Shown in pieces: positions 8,049 to 16,726 of a stretch of 64,000 bases of DNA (positions are counted from its first letter, which is position 1; every line of letters begins with the position of its first letter). The notes beneath the pieces were generated by a model. It saw nothing but the letters and a program-made list of their open reading frames with translations, did no database searches and was not told the DNA's origin. The stretch comes from Streptomyces sp. NBC_01463 (GTDB lineage Bacteria > Actinomycetota > Actinomycetes > Streptomycetales > Streptomycetaceae). Location of the stretch: positions 1,364,001-1,428,000 of the forward strand of contig CP109468.1 in assembly GCA_036227345.1 (NCBI GenBank). Direction: 5' to 3'. Both the position numbers and the translations under genes were made by a program.

Positions 8049-10130
8049 TCAGGAGGCCGAAGGGGTCCAGCCGCCCAGCCAGTCGGCGATCTCCTGCCCG
8101 GCCGCTTCGCCGTCGCCGAGCTGCGGCCGGTCGCTGCCTGCCGTCCCGGCGCCCGGTCCGTCGTTGCGGTACTCCGCGAACCGGTCGTCCTTCCAGGAGA
8201 AGCCGCTCATGTCCGTCCAGGGCGCCGGCCGGATCGCGGCGCTCAGGGTGGTGTCGCGGACGGTGGTCATCGGGTCGAGCGTGGCGTCGCCCCCGGCGTG
8301 CCAGGGACGCCCGAGGTAGAAGGTGGCCGCGGAGACGTCGCCGTTGACCGTGGAGTCGTTGATGAGGAAGCCCTTGCGGCCTGCGGCGGTGCTCGGGGCG
8401 GTGATGTATCCCGCGGAACTGCCGTCCCAGCGCTTCTTCAGGGTGATGACCGAGGCGTCGATGACGGCGCTCGCCCTGCCGAAGACGAAGTCGACGTTGC
8501 CGACGACATAGGAGTCGGTCATGTAGACCCGGCCCAGCCTGTCCTTGGCCGCGGTGTCGAGCAGCAGCGTGTCCTGGTCGCCCTCGGTGATGATCGAGTC
8601 GAGGAACACCTGGTCGGCCGCGGTGCGCAGCGCGACCGCCTGCAGTCCGTTCAGGTCCTGGTGGGCGGCCTCGTCGAAGTCGTTGGCGATGGTGAGGTTG
8701 CGGGCCTGGAAGCCGTCCGCCTCGGCGGCCACGGTCGCGCTGCCGCTCGTTCCGTACGTCCCCGATCCGTCGGGCTTCTGGGTACCGGAGGCGTTGTCGT
8801 ACACGATGACGGTGCTCCTGCGGCTGGGGCCGGTGCCCTGGAGGGTGACGTTCTTCTTGGTCGAGGGGATCTTGACAAGTTCGCGGTAGGTGCCGGGCGC
8901 GATGGCGATGACGACCCGGGAGGTGTTGCCGGCGGGCACCGCGTTCACTGCGGCCTGCACGGTGCGGTACTGACCACTGCCGTCCTGGGCGACGGTGAGC
9001 GTGGCCGCGGCGGCCGCCGCGGCGGCCGCGGTCGTGGCGCGCGGCCCCGCCCCCGCCTTCACCAGCGCGGGCACGTCGGCGGCACTGTCGAGGGCGTACG
9101 GGTAGAAGGTGTGCGGGTCGAAGGAGGTGCCGCCGCCGCTCTCGTTGCGTCCGCTCGTGCCGCTGAAGACGCTGCCGCGCTGGACGAGGGTCGCGGTGCC
9201 GTCCCGGGTGACGGGGTTGTTCAGCCCCTCGAACCAGCTGTTCTCCAGGACCATGTTCGTGCGGCCCCGGGCGTAGTTGCCGTAGCTGCTGGTGATGTCG
9301 GTGCCCGGGTCGTCCTGGAGGAGGTTGTTGTAGAGGTGGGCGTGGGCCACGTTGTCGGTGGACGGGTTGCGCTGCTCGGTCTCGTGGAACCAGTTGTGGT
9401 GGATCGTGATGTCGGCGGTGGTGTTCTCGGTCCAGCCGATGCCGAAGGCCTTGTTGTCGTGCTGGAGGCGGTTCCAGGACACGGTGAGGTACGTGGTGTC
9501 CTTGCGGCTGTCGATCAGGCCGTCGGCCATGTTCCGCAGGTCGTTGTGGTCGATCCACACGTGGTGGGCGCCGTCCATCTGGATGGCGTCCCAGTCGTGG
9601 TCCTTGTCGTTCCAGGTGCCGGCGTAGGAGTCCCGGATCGTCAGATTGCGGATGATGACGTTGTGCACCCCCTGGCCGAGGAAGAACCCGCCGCCGACGA
9701 TGTGTCCGGAGGTGCCGGAGCCGATGATCGTCTTGTCCGATGCGACCTTGATCTCCTTGCCCTTGGGGTCCATGGTGATGGCCGCCGCGACGACGATGAC
9801 GTACGGCTGCGCCGCCGTCGCGTACTTCTCCAGGTCAGCGAGGGTGCGCACGGTGACGGTCGCACCGCCGCGCCCGCCGTACGTGCCGTCCTGTCCCAGG
9901 GCGTCGACCGAGGCGAATCCGTCGGCCGCCTCGTCTGCCCGGACCGTGGAGGCGGCCGCGGCGGGACCCGGAGCGCTCTGCGCCACGGGCCGGCCGGCCG
10001 CCGAGGTGGCGGTGAATCCGGCCACGAGGGCGGTGGCTACCGCTGCCGCAAGCGCCAGTCGGGTTCTGCGGTGGCCGCTGCCTGCCGGCCTGTGGGGGGC
10101 GTGCTGTGCCGTTCGGCGATCCGCTGTCAT
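8049..10130 (-). CDS. Secreted pectate lyase-pectinesterase fusion (PL1-CE8)
   Basis: Predicted bifunctional pectin-degrading enzyme, 693 residues. A long basic N terminus leads into a signal peptide (about residues 20-48). Residues about 70-360 are a polysaccharide lyase family 1 beta-helix with WDAIQMDGAHHVWIDHND as calcium-site region and R254 (EQRNPSTDN) as candidate catalytic base. A poly-alanine linker (about 366-377) leads to a CE8 pectin methylesterase (about 378-690) with Q497, Q519/D520 (GDQDTLL), nucleophile D547 (NVDFVFG) and R608 (LGRPW), so the esterase active site looks complete. De-esterification and lyase cleavage on one chain would act in sequence on methylated pectin. The start codon has only a weak ribosome site (AGG close to the ATG), so a different start is possible. 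The GH43 gene lies 100 nt upstream on the same strand. Confidence 0.92.
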   Translation of the reverse strand: MTADRRTAQHAPHRPAGSGHRRTRLALAAAVATALVAGFTATSAAGRPVAQSAPGPAAAASTVRADEAADGFASVDALGQDGTYGGRGGATVTVRTLADLEKYATAAQPYVIVVAAAITMDPKGKEIKVASDKTIIGSGTSGHIVGGGFFLGQGVHNVIIRNLTIRDSYAGTWNDKDHDWDAIQMDGAHHVWIDHNDLRNMADGLIDSRKDTTYLTVSWNRLQHDNKAFGIGWTENTTADITIHHNWFHETEQRNPSTDNVAHAHLYNNLLQDDPGTDITSSYGNYARGRTNMVLENSWFEGLNNPVTRDGTATLVQRGSVFSGTSGRNESGGGTSFDPHTFYPYALDSAADVPALVKAGAGPRATTAAAAAAAAATLTVAQDGSGQYRTVQAAVNAVPAGNTSRVVIAIAPGTYRELVKIPSTKKNVTLQGTGPSRRSTVIVYDNASGTQKPDGSGTYGTSGSATVAAEADGFQARNLTIANDFDEAAHQDLNGLQAVALRTAADQVFLDSIITEGDQDTLLLDTAAKDRLGRVYMTDSYVVGNVDFVFGRASAVIDASVITLKKRWDGSSAGYITAPSTAAGRKGFLINDSTVNGDVSAATFYLGRPWHAGGDATLDPMTTVRDTTLSAAIRPAPWTDMSGFSWKDDRFAEYRNDGPGAGTAGSDRPQLGDGEAAGQEIADWLGGWTPSAS

Positions 10131-10230
10131 GACCTGAACCGTTCCCGTTGAGGAGTTGTGGCGTTCAGGTACTGGTTGCCGCCGGAGACCGCGGGGTTGC
10201 CGGGGCCGGGCACCCGGTGCGCGCGGGTGG

Positions 10231-11205
10231 TCAGTACGCGACGGGCCAGCCGCTGCTCCAGTTCAGGAGGTTGACGCCGAGCTTCGGGGTCCCGCCGTCC
10301 TGACCGTCGTAGTAGTGGTAGACGAGCAGGTCGCCGTCGGAGTCGGCCAGCACCGACTGTCCGCCCGGTCCGATGTAGCGGCCGTGCGACTCCAGCACCG
10401 CGGTCCCGCCGTTGTTGAGCATGTTCACGCCGTCGCGGTCGTAGTACGGCCCCGTCACGCTCGTGGCGCGGCCGACCCTGACCTTGTACGTGGAGCTCGT
10501 GCCCGCGCAGCAGGTGTCGTACGAGGCGAACAGGTAGTAGGAGCCGTTCCGCTTCACCACGGTCGGTGCCTCGACGGCCTTGGTCCCCGTGGGGCGGGAG
10601 GCCAGCGAGCGGCGGGCGGTGTCACCGGCGTCCTGTTTGCCGGTGGACGGGTCGATCCGGATCATCTTGATCCCGGTCCACCAAGAACCGAAGGACAGCC
10701 ACCACTTCCCGTCGTCGTCCACGAAGAGGCTGGGGTCGATGGCGTTGTAGTCGCTCGACGCGGTGGAGGTGTACACCGTGCCGTAGTCGGTCCAGCTGCC
10801 CGGCTGCCCGGTGGCGGAGCCGGCCAGCCCGATGGCCGAGGTGTTCGAGCCGAAGGACGAGACCGCGTAGTACATCAGGTACTTGCCGCCGTGGAACGAG
10901 ATGTCCGGCGCCCAGGGATCGGAGTCCGCGGAGTAGTTCCTCCACCAGGCCGGCGGGGTGGCGAAGGCCGATCCGGAGCGGCCGAAGGCGGTGCGGTCCG
11001 TGGAGGTGCGCAGCTGGAGGCCGTCGCCCGTCGAGTAGAGCAGGTACTGCCCGGAGGCCGTCCGGACCATCGAGGGGTCGTGGACGACGACGTCGCCGGT
11101 GACGGTCCCGGGGTTGGGGTAGGCGGACGCGCTGCCCGGCACCAGGGCCAGGAGGAGCGCGGCGGGGAGGGCGGCGAGGGTCCTGCGGCGGAAGGTGCGG
11201 CTCAT
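10231..11205 (-). CDS. Secreted GH43 endo-arabinanase
   Basis: Predicted secreted arabinan endo-1,5-alpha-L-arabinosidase of family 43, 324 residues. The signal peptide ends near SASA (residue 28) and a single five-bladed propeller follows. The three catalytic acids are present: D43 in VVHDPSM (base), D157 in YNAIDPSLF (pKa modulator) and E212 in KAVEAPTV (acid). The ATG at 11205 is chosen over an in-frame start at 11268 because AGGAGG lies 7 nt upstream of it and the signal peptide begins there. It is encoded 100 nt before the PL1-CE8 gene on the same strand, so the two may be co-transcribed to strip arabinan and homogalacturonan from pectin. Confidence 0.93.
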   Translation of the reverse strand: MSRTFRRRTLAALPAALLLALVPGSASAYPNPGTVTGDVVVHDPSMVRTASGQYLLYSTGDGLQLRTSTDRTAFGRSGSAFATPPAWWRNYSADSDPWAPDISFHGGKYLMYYAVSSFGSNTSAIGLAGSATGQPGSWTDYGTVYTSTASSDYNAIDPSLFVDDDGKWWLSFGSWWTGIKMIRIDPSTGKQDAGDTARRSLASRPTGTKAVEAPTVVKRNGSYYLFASYDTCCAGTSSTYKVRVGRATSVTGPYYDRDGVNMLNNGGTAVLESHGRYIGPGGQSVLADSDGDLLVYHYYDGQDGGTPKLGVNLLNWSSGWPVAY

Positions 11206-11813
11206 GGGGGGGCCTCCTGCGTTCGGCTCGGAGCGGACCGTGCACCGGGGGAAGTGGAGTGCGTGCACGCGTAAGGCAGTTGCCGCCGCGGGGCGGGAGG
11301 TTGCCGCACGCCTCGCGTCCGCGTCCGGGGCGCCCCCGCCCGGACAGCGCCGTGATCAGGTGCCGGGCGCCGGGTCGCCGCACCGGCCCGGCCGTTCCGC
11401 CCGGCGGGACGCGCGCGTGTACAGCCGCCGAGCATCGCACTTAGCATCCCGGACGTCGGAAGGTTCCGCGAAGGGGGAGTTCGGATCATGCTGGCGCATT
11501 CCTTGACAGCTCAGAGCCCGTGCCGGACGGCCGTCCGCGGCCGTCGCCGGTGTTGCACCGCCCGCTGATCCCGCCGCTCCACGACGCCCCTCGCACGGGC
11601 CGGACGATCCGCGCCTCCGTGCCTTCCGTACCGCCGTGCCGTCCGCGTCCCTGCCGGTCCTCCTGTCCTTCTTCGCTCCCCCGGCCGCTGCGGGCCACCG
11701 GGGAGGCTCCCGCCATCCCTCCTCCCACGCCGCCGCCTGCTCGTCGCCCGCGAACGCCTGCGCCGGTTCCACCGGCGCGCTGACGTCCAGTGCGCCCGAA
11801 GAAAGGATTCACT
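11206..11813. other. Divergent intergenic region, no gene seen
   Basis: About 600 bp between the arabinanase gene and the divergent terpene cyclase-P450 gene. It carries the AGGAGG site of the arabinanase and a perfect 10-bp palindrome GCGTGCACGC at 11261-11270 that could bind a regulator. The reading frames here have unnatural arginine- and proline-rich composition and no ribosome sites, so I see no gene. Promoters for both flanking genes must lie here but cannot be placed with confidence. Confidence 0.4.
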
Positions 11814-14525
11814 GTGCCGGAGTCATCGGATCCGGAGATCACCGAGTTCTTCCTGCCGGAACTCCCCCGCCTCCTCCCCTACGTCTACCACCCCCAGGCG
11901 GCCAAGCTGGAGATCGCCTCGAACGGCTGGGTACGCCGCCAGCTGGGCGACACCTTCGCCGGCGAGGAGGACCTGCTGTACTTCCTGCGCCAGCGCAACG
12001 GCATCTACGGGCCCCTCACCGTGCCGGAGGCCACGGACCAGCGGGCGCTCGACATCGCCGACTGGTACCAGTACGTCACGGTGATCGACAGCTTCGTCTC
12101 GGACCGCTCCGCCCTGGGTGCGAGCGCGGACGCCGCACGGGCCGTGTTCGCCCGCATCCTCGGTGACTTCGACACCGACGTCGAGGCGGACGAGGCGTTC
12201 CCCTACGGCCGGGCGGGCCAGGACCTGTGGCGGCGCATCAGCCCCGGGCTGAGCCCCGCGCAGATCGGCCGCTTCGGAGCGAGCCTGGAGGCCTTCCTCC
12301 GCGGCTGCGCCACCGAGATCCACGCCAAGCTGACCGACCGGGTGCCGGACTACGAGGACTGCCTGACGGTACGTCTGGAGAGCTTCGGGTGCGACTTCAT
12401 CGAGCTGATGACGGAGTACGGCGCCGAGGTCGACATGACGGAGCTGATCCCGGAGTTCACCGAGGTCCATCTGCACTGCCGCCGCCAGATGATCATCATC
12501 AACGACCTGCTGTCCTGGCGCAAGGAGCACGCCCAGGACGACAAGATGACGGTGGTCAGGGTCCTCACCGAGGGCGAGGGCCTCAGTCTGCAGCAGGCGG
12601 TGGACCGCCTCTGCGATCTGGTGGAGGAGCACGAGAAGGCGTACATCGCCGCCCGCGACGAGATCCTCGGCGGAGCGCTCGGGGAGCGCGAGGACGTACG
12701 GCGCTATCTGCGCGGCCTCGACCATCTGATGGGCGGCAGCCAGGAGTTCGAGTACCTGACGCCCCGCTACTTCGGCGACGGATCGGTCTGGGACGGTACG
12801 ACGTCCGGCTGGGTGGACCTGAACGCGGAGGTCACCCGCTTCCGGGACCGCCCGCACACCCCGGCGGAGGACGCCGACGGCGCCGGGACAGCCGGCCCGG
12901 GCGACACCGGCCACGCGACGGCCCCGGAACCGGAGGGCGTCAACGCCGTCGCCGAGGACGCAGCTCCGGACTCCGGAGCCGCCGCCGCGCAGCCCACGGC
13001 CGACGACCGGGCGGCCATCGCGCGACTGCGGTCGATCGTCTCGCCGGGGACCGAGCGCAGGTCCGGGGGCGACGGCCAGGAGCCGGACGCCTCCGAGGCC
13101 GGCGGACCGGCCCGGCGCCCCGCCCGGGGCGCCACCCGCACCGAGCCCTGGAAGGTGGTCACCGCGCCCGGCGCCCTGCCGGTGCTCGGCCACGCGCTCC
13201 CGCTCTGGAGGCGGCCGCTGGAGTTCCTCGGCGGGCTGCCCACCGACGCCGACCTCGTCGAGATCAGGCTCGGCCCGAAGAAGGCCTACCTCGCGCACAG
13301 CCCCGAACTCGCCCAGCAGGTGCTCACCGACTCGCGCACGTTCGACAAGGGCGGTCCGCTCTTCGAGAAGGCCAGGCTGCTCGTCGGCAACGGCCTCGTG
13401 AGCTCCGAGTGGGCGCCGCACAAGCGTCAGCGCCGGCTGCTCCAGCCCGCGTTCCACCCGAGCCGGGTGCCGGGCTACATCGGCCTGATGGGCGAGGAGC
13501 TGGAGGAGGAGCTCGCCGCGTGGGAGCCCGGAAAGGCGCTGGACGTCAGCGACACGATGCACGGGCTCACCCTCAAGATCACCGCGCGGACCATGTTCGC
13601 GACCACCGCGGACCGGCGGGCGATCGACGAGGTCGCGTACTGCATGCCGGTCATCATGCGCGGCGTCTACAAGCGGATGATCGCCCCGACCGGACTCCAG
13701 GAGAAGCTGCCCACCGCCCACAACCGGGACTTCGAGCAGGTGCGGGTACGGATGCGCCGGCTGATCCGGGAGACCGTCGAGGCGTACCGCACCGGGGACT
13801 CCGAGGACACCGGCGACCTGATGTCCATCCTCGTCAACACCCGCGACGAGGAGACCGGGGAGGGGCTGAGCGACGAGGAGATCCACGACCAGGTCATGAC
13901 CCTGCTCATCGGGGGCACCGAGACCACCGGCAACACCATGGCCTGGGTCTTCCACACGCTCGCGACCCACCCGCACATCGAGGAGCGGCTCCACGAGGAG
14001 CTCGACACCGTGCTGGCGGGCCGGGTGCCCGGATTCGGGGACCTGCACCGGCTGCCGTACACGGGCCGGGTCATCACCGAGACCCTGCGCATGTACCCGC
14101 CGGCGTGGCTGCTGACCCGGGCCACGACGCGGGCGACCGAGCTGGCGGGGCGGTCCATCGACGCGGGGACCATCGTCCTGTACAGCCCGTACGCGCTGGG
14201 GCACAACCCGGCGATATACGCCGACCCGGACACCTTCGACCCGGACCGCTGGCTGCCCGAGCGCGCCGAGGGTCTGCCGCGCGGCTTCAACCTGCCCTTC
14301 GGCGGCGGCAGCCGCAAGTGCATCGGCGACACGCTGGGCGCCGCGGAGACCACCATCACGCTCGCGGGCATCGCCGCCCGCTGGCGGCTGCGGACCGTCC
14401 CCGGCACCAAGGCGGGCACCGCGGTCCCCCGGGCCTCGCTCGGGACCGGCCCGCTGCCCATGGTGCCCGAGCGCCGCGACCGGGTCTCCGGTCCGGCCGG
14501 CCTCACGCTGTCGAGCGCCCGGTGA
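11814..14525 (+). CDS. Terpene cyclase-cytochrome P450 fusion
   Basis: Predicted bifunctional terpenoid enzyme, 903 residues. Residues 1-345 are a class I terpene cyclase: the NSE triad is intact (N230, S234, E238 in NDLLSWRKE) and the C-terminal RY pair is R318-Y319. The first metal motif reads DSFVSD at 92-97, so the second aspartate of the usual DDxxx(D/E) is a serine. A low-complexity Ala/Gly/Pro/Glu linker spans about 346-445. Residues 446-890 are a complete P450: oxygen-binding helix GGTETT (700-705), ExxR E756-R759, and haem loop FGGGSRKCIG with ligand C836. GTG at 11814 is chosen because AAAGGA lies 6 nt upstream; another GTG at 11790 would add 8 residues. The prenyl synthase starts 37 nt downstream. 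Likely role: cyclise a prenyl diphosphate and oxidise the product. The hydrocarbon made cannot be predicted. Confidence 0.93.
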   Translation: MPESSDPEITEFFLPELPRLLPYVYHPQAAKLEIASNGWVRRQLGDTFAGEEDLLYFLRQRNGIYGPLTVPEATDQRALDIADWYQYVTVIDSFVSDRSALGASADAARAVFARILGDFDTDVEADEAFPYGRAGQDLWRRISPGLSPAQIGRFGASLEAFLRGCATEIHAKLTDRVPDYEDCLTVRLESFGCDFIELMTEYGAEVDMTELIPEFTEVHLHCRRQMIIINDLLSWRKEHAQDDKMTVVRVLTEGEGLSLQQAVDRLCDLVEEHEKAYIAARDEILGGALGEREDVRRYLRGLDHLMGGSQEFEYLTPRYFGDGSVWDGTTSGWVDLNAEVTRFRDRPHTPAEDADGAGTAGPGDTGHATAPEPEGVNAVAEDAAPDSGAAAAQPTADDRAAIARLRSIVSPGTERRSGGDGQEPDASEAGGPARRPARGATRTEPWKVVTAPGALPVLGHALPLWRRPLEFLGGLPTDADLVEIRLGPKKAYLAHSPELAQQVLTDSRTFDKGGPLFEKARLLVGNGLVSSEWAPHKRQRRLLQPAFHPSRVPGYIGLMGEELEEELAAWEPGKALDVSDTMHGLTLKITARTMFATTADRRAIDEVAYCMPVIMRGVYKRMIAPTGLQEKLPTAHNRDFEQVRVRMRRLIRETVEAYRTGDSEDTGDLMSILVNTRDEETGEGLSDEEIHDQVMTLLIGGTETTGNTMAWVFHTLATHPHIEERLHEELDTVLAGRVPGFGDLHRLPYTGRVITETLRMYPPAWLLTRATTRATELAGRSIDAGTIVLYSPYALGHNPAIYADPDTFDPDRWLPERAEGLPRGFNLPFGGGSRKCIGDTLGAAETTITLAGIAARWRLRTVPGTKAGTAVPRASLGTGPLPMVPERRDRVSGPAGLTLSSAR

Positions 14526-14562
14526 GCACCGGACGCAGGACCTCACGCCAGGAGAGCATCCG

Positions 14563-15678
14563 ATGACACAGCAGTCCACCGGGGCCCCCGTGCGGCCCGC
14601 CGCCGAGGCGGCCGGGACGACGGACGTCCTGGCGACCCTCGCCCACTTCCGTGAACTGGTCACCCCGGCCCTGCGGGAGACCGTGCGCAGGCTTCCGCCG
14701 GAGATCGGCACCACGGTCGAGTTCACCCTCGGCTGGCGCGACGCCGACGGCAGTCCCCGCAGCGGCGGCAGCGGCAAGGGGCTGCGCCCCGCGCTCGCCA
14801 TGCTGACCGCGCAGGCCGTGGGCGCCGCCCCGGAGTCGGCGGTCGCCGGCGCCCTCGCCGTCGAACTGGTGCACACCTTCTCGCTGGTGCACGACGACAT
14901 CATCGACGGCGACGAACAGCGCAGACACCGTGACACGGTGTGGAAGGCGTACGGAGTCGGCACGGCCGTCCTCGCGGGCGACGCGCTGCTGGCGCTCGCG
15001 CTGGACGCCCTGTCCCGGGCGGCCTCGGGAGACACCGGCGCGGCGGCCATGAAGGCCCTCTCGACCGCTCTGGTGGAGCTGGTCAACGGCCAGGCCGAGG
15101 ACGTCTCCTTCGAACTGCGGCCGTGGACGGGCCCGCAGGCCGTCACCGTCGCGCAGTACACGGCCATGGCGGGCCGCAAGACGGGCTCGCTGCTCGGCTG
15201 CGCGACCGGCCTCGGCGCGCTGCTCGGCGGGGCGGGCCCGGCCGCGGTGGCGGACCTGACCGCGATGGGGCGCCATCTGGGCCTGGCGTTCCAGGCGGTG
15301 GACGACCTGCTCGGGATCTGGGGCGACCCGTCGGTCACCGGCAAGCCGGTCTACAGCGACCTCCGGCAGCGCAAGAAGACCCTGCCGATCGTCTCGGTGC
15401 TCGCCGAGGACACCCCGGCCGCCCGCCGGCTGGTCGAGCTGCTGGCGGCCGCCCCCGGCACCCCGGACGGTCCGGAGGCCGACGGTGTGCGCTCCGAGGA
15501 GGACCTGCGCAAGGCCGCCGACCTGATCGAGGAGGCGGGCGGGCGCGCCCTCGCCGCCGACTCCGCGCAGCGCCATCTGTGCCGGGCACAGAGCCTCATC
15601 CACCGGACAGCGGTCGACGGTCCGGCCGCCGCCGCCCTGGCGGCACTGGGCGAGTTCGCCGTCCACCGCACCCACTGA
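14563..15678 (+). CDS. Polyprenyl diphosphate synthase
   Basis: Predicted trans-isoprenyl diphosphate synthase, 371 residues, condensing isopentenyl diphosphate with allylic diphosphates. The first aspartate-rich motif is DDIIDGD at 111-117, the second is DDLLGIWGD from 247, and GKGLRP (71-76) forms the substrate-binding region. Phe lies five residues before the first motif; this pattern occurs in actinobacterial enzymes of differing chain length, so FPP, GGPP or longer products are all possible. A CAGGAG site precedes the ATG. It lies 37 nt after the cyclase-P450 fusion on the same strand and almost certainly supplies its substrate. A hairpin terminator follows. Confidence 0.93.
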   Translation: MTQQSTGAPVRPAAEAAGTTDVLATLAHFRELVTPALRETVRRLPPEIGTTVEFTLGWRDADGSPRSGGSGKGLRPALAMLTAQAVGAAPESAVAGALAVELVHTFSLVHDDIIDGDEQRRHRDTVWKAYGVGTAVLAGDALLALALDALSRAASGDTGAAAMKALSTALVELVNGQAEDVSFELRPWTGPQAVTVAQYTAMAGRKTGSLLGCATGLGALLGGAGPAAVADLTAMGRHLGLAFQAVDDLLGIWGDPSVTGKPVYSDLRQRKKTLPIVSVLAEDTPAARRLVELLAAAPGTPDGPEADGVRSEEDLRKAADLIEEAGGRALAADSAQRHLCRAQSLIHRTAVDGPAAAALAALGEFAVHRTH

Positions 15679-15773
15679 CCACCGGTCCGGGGGCCCGCCG
15701 TCCGGGGCCTCCGGTCCGGGGGCCGGCCGGGCGTACCCCGGACCTCACCGCCACGGACCGCACCGCAACGCAG

Positions 15774-15800
15774 GCCCCGGCAGGTCAGTTCTGCCGGGGC
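15774..15800. terminator. Hairpin terminator for convergent genes
   Basis: Perfect 10-bp inverted repeat (15774-15783 and 15791-15800, GCCCCGGCAG arm) with a 7-nt loop. It lies between the convergent prenyl synthase and luciferase-like genes and contains the stop codon of the latter in its loop. Confidence 0.7.
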
Positions 15801-16666
15801 AGCAGCTCCGCCTCGAACCGGTCGAGGAAGGTGTCGAAGGGCTGGGACCCGGCGGAGTAGATCACGAATTTGGTGAGCCCGGCCTCGATGTGGGCGTCGA
15901 GCAGCCGGTGGAGGCCGGGCCAGTCCGTGGCGACGAGATCGCGCGGGTCGCTCTCCGGGTCGCGCCGGCGCATCGTCAGGGCGAGGTCATCCGGAATGCC
16001 GTCCTGGGCGAGGACGAGGCTGATCCCGAAGTGGTCGGGTTCGATCTCCCGCCCCGCCTGCGCCGCCGCGGCCTGAATCGTCTCCCGGGCGCGCCCGGCG
16101 GCCTCGGGCGTGAGGAAGGAGCCGAGCCACCCGTCCCCGTACCGCCCGGCCCTGCGCAGCCCCGCGGGCGCGCTGCCCCCGAGCCAGATGTCCAGGGGCC
16201 TGGCGGGCAGCGGCCCGATGCGCGCGGATCCGACCGTGTGGAACTCACCGTCGAATCCGGCGGCCTCCCCCCTGAGCGAGGCCCGCAGCAGCTCCAGCGA
16301 CTCGTCGAACAGCGCCCCGCGCCGGCCCTCCGGTGCCGGGAACAGCTCACGCTCGCCGGGCCGGGCGGGCTGGAGCCCGAACACGGGAAGCACGCGCCGG
16401 GGCGACAGCGCGGCCAGGGAAGCCAGTTGCTTGGCGACCAGGACCGGGTGCCGCCCCGGGAGGACCGCGACGGACGTCCCGACCTTCAGCCGGCTGGTCC
16501 GCGACAGCGCGTGGGCCATGCCGATGAAGGGGTCGACCGCGTCGGAGTACACCTGCTCGGACAGCCACAGCGAATCGATCCCGGCGCCTTCGAGACGGTC
16601 GACGGTGCGGCTGAAGTCCGACAAGGACGGACCGGCTCCGAGCCCTACTCCGAAACGGATCTTCAT
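15785..16666 (-). CDS. LLM-class (F420-type) oxidoreductase
   Basis: Predicted luciferase-like TIM-barrel oxidoreductase, 293 residues, of the actinobacterial branch that usually binds F420 (some relatives use FMN). Visible family features are the start MKIRFGVGLGAG, GIDSLWLSEQV, the VGTSVAVLPGRHP strand and DIWLGGSAPAGLRR near the barrel end. The ATG at 16666 fits the family start; a GTG three codons upstream is also in frame. The GGGAG before the ATG is too close to act as a ribosome site, while TATCGT ends 7 nt before the ATG, so the message may be leaderless. It stands between the terpenoid genes and the P450 pair and could act on their product, but that link is only positional. Confidence 0.87.
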   Translation of the reverse strand: MKIRFGVGLGAGPSLSDFSRTVDRLEGAGIDSLWLSEQVYSDAVDPFIGMAHALSRTSRLKVGTSVAVLPGRHPVLVAKQLASLAALSPRRVLPVFGLQPARPGERELFPAPEGRRGALFDESLELLRASLRGEAAGFDGEFHTVGSARIGPLPARPLDIWLGGSAPAGLRRAGRYGDGWLGSFLTPEAAGRARETIQAAAAQAGREIEPDHFGISLVLAQDGIPDDLALTMRRRDPESDPRDLVATDWPGLHRLLDAHIEAGLTKFVIYSAGSQPFDTFLDRFEAELLPRQN

Positions 16667-16673
16667 GGCTCCC

Positions 16674-16679
16674 ACGATA
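16674..16679 (-). promoter_or_regulatory. Putative -10 box of leaderless promoter
   Basis: TATCGT on the minus strand, 7 nt before the ATG of the luciferase-like gene, matches TANNNT and would put the transcript start on the start codon. No clear -35 box is visible. Confidence 0.4.
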
Positions 16680-16726
16680 CGCGCGGAGCACCCGCGCGCG
16701 GTGAACTGGCGGTCCGTCAGCCTGCC

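Noticed and set aside
9001..9040. GC-only repetitive tract resembling a short tandem repeat.
   Set aside because: It encodes the poly-alanine linker of the PL1-CE8 fusion in frame, so it is a coding low-complexity stretch.
11356..11772. Minus-strand open frame of 138 codons upstream of the terpene gene.
   Set aside because: Arg/Gly/Ala-rich product without ribosome site or plausible codon bias; treated as non-coding.
11823..15344. A 1173-codon open frame on the minus strand opposite the terpene fusion and prenyl synthase.
   Set aside because: Third-position GC bias and all motifs belong to the plus-strand genes; the antisense product has unnatural composition.
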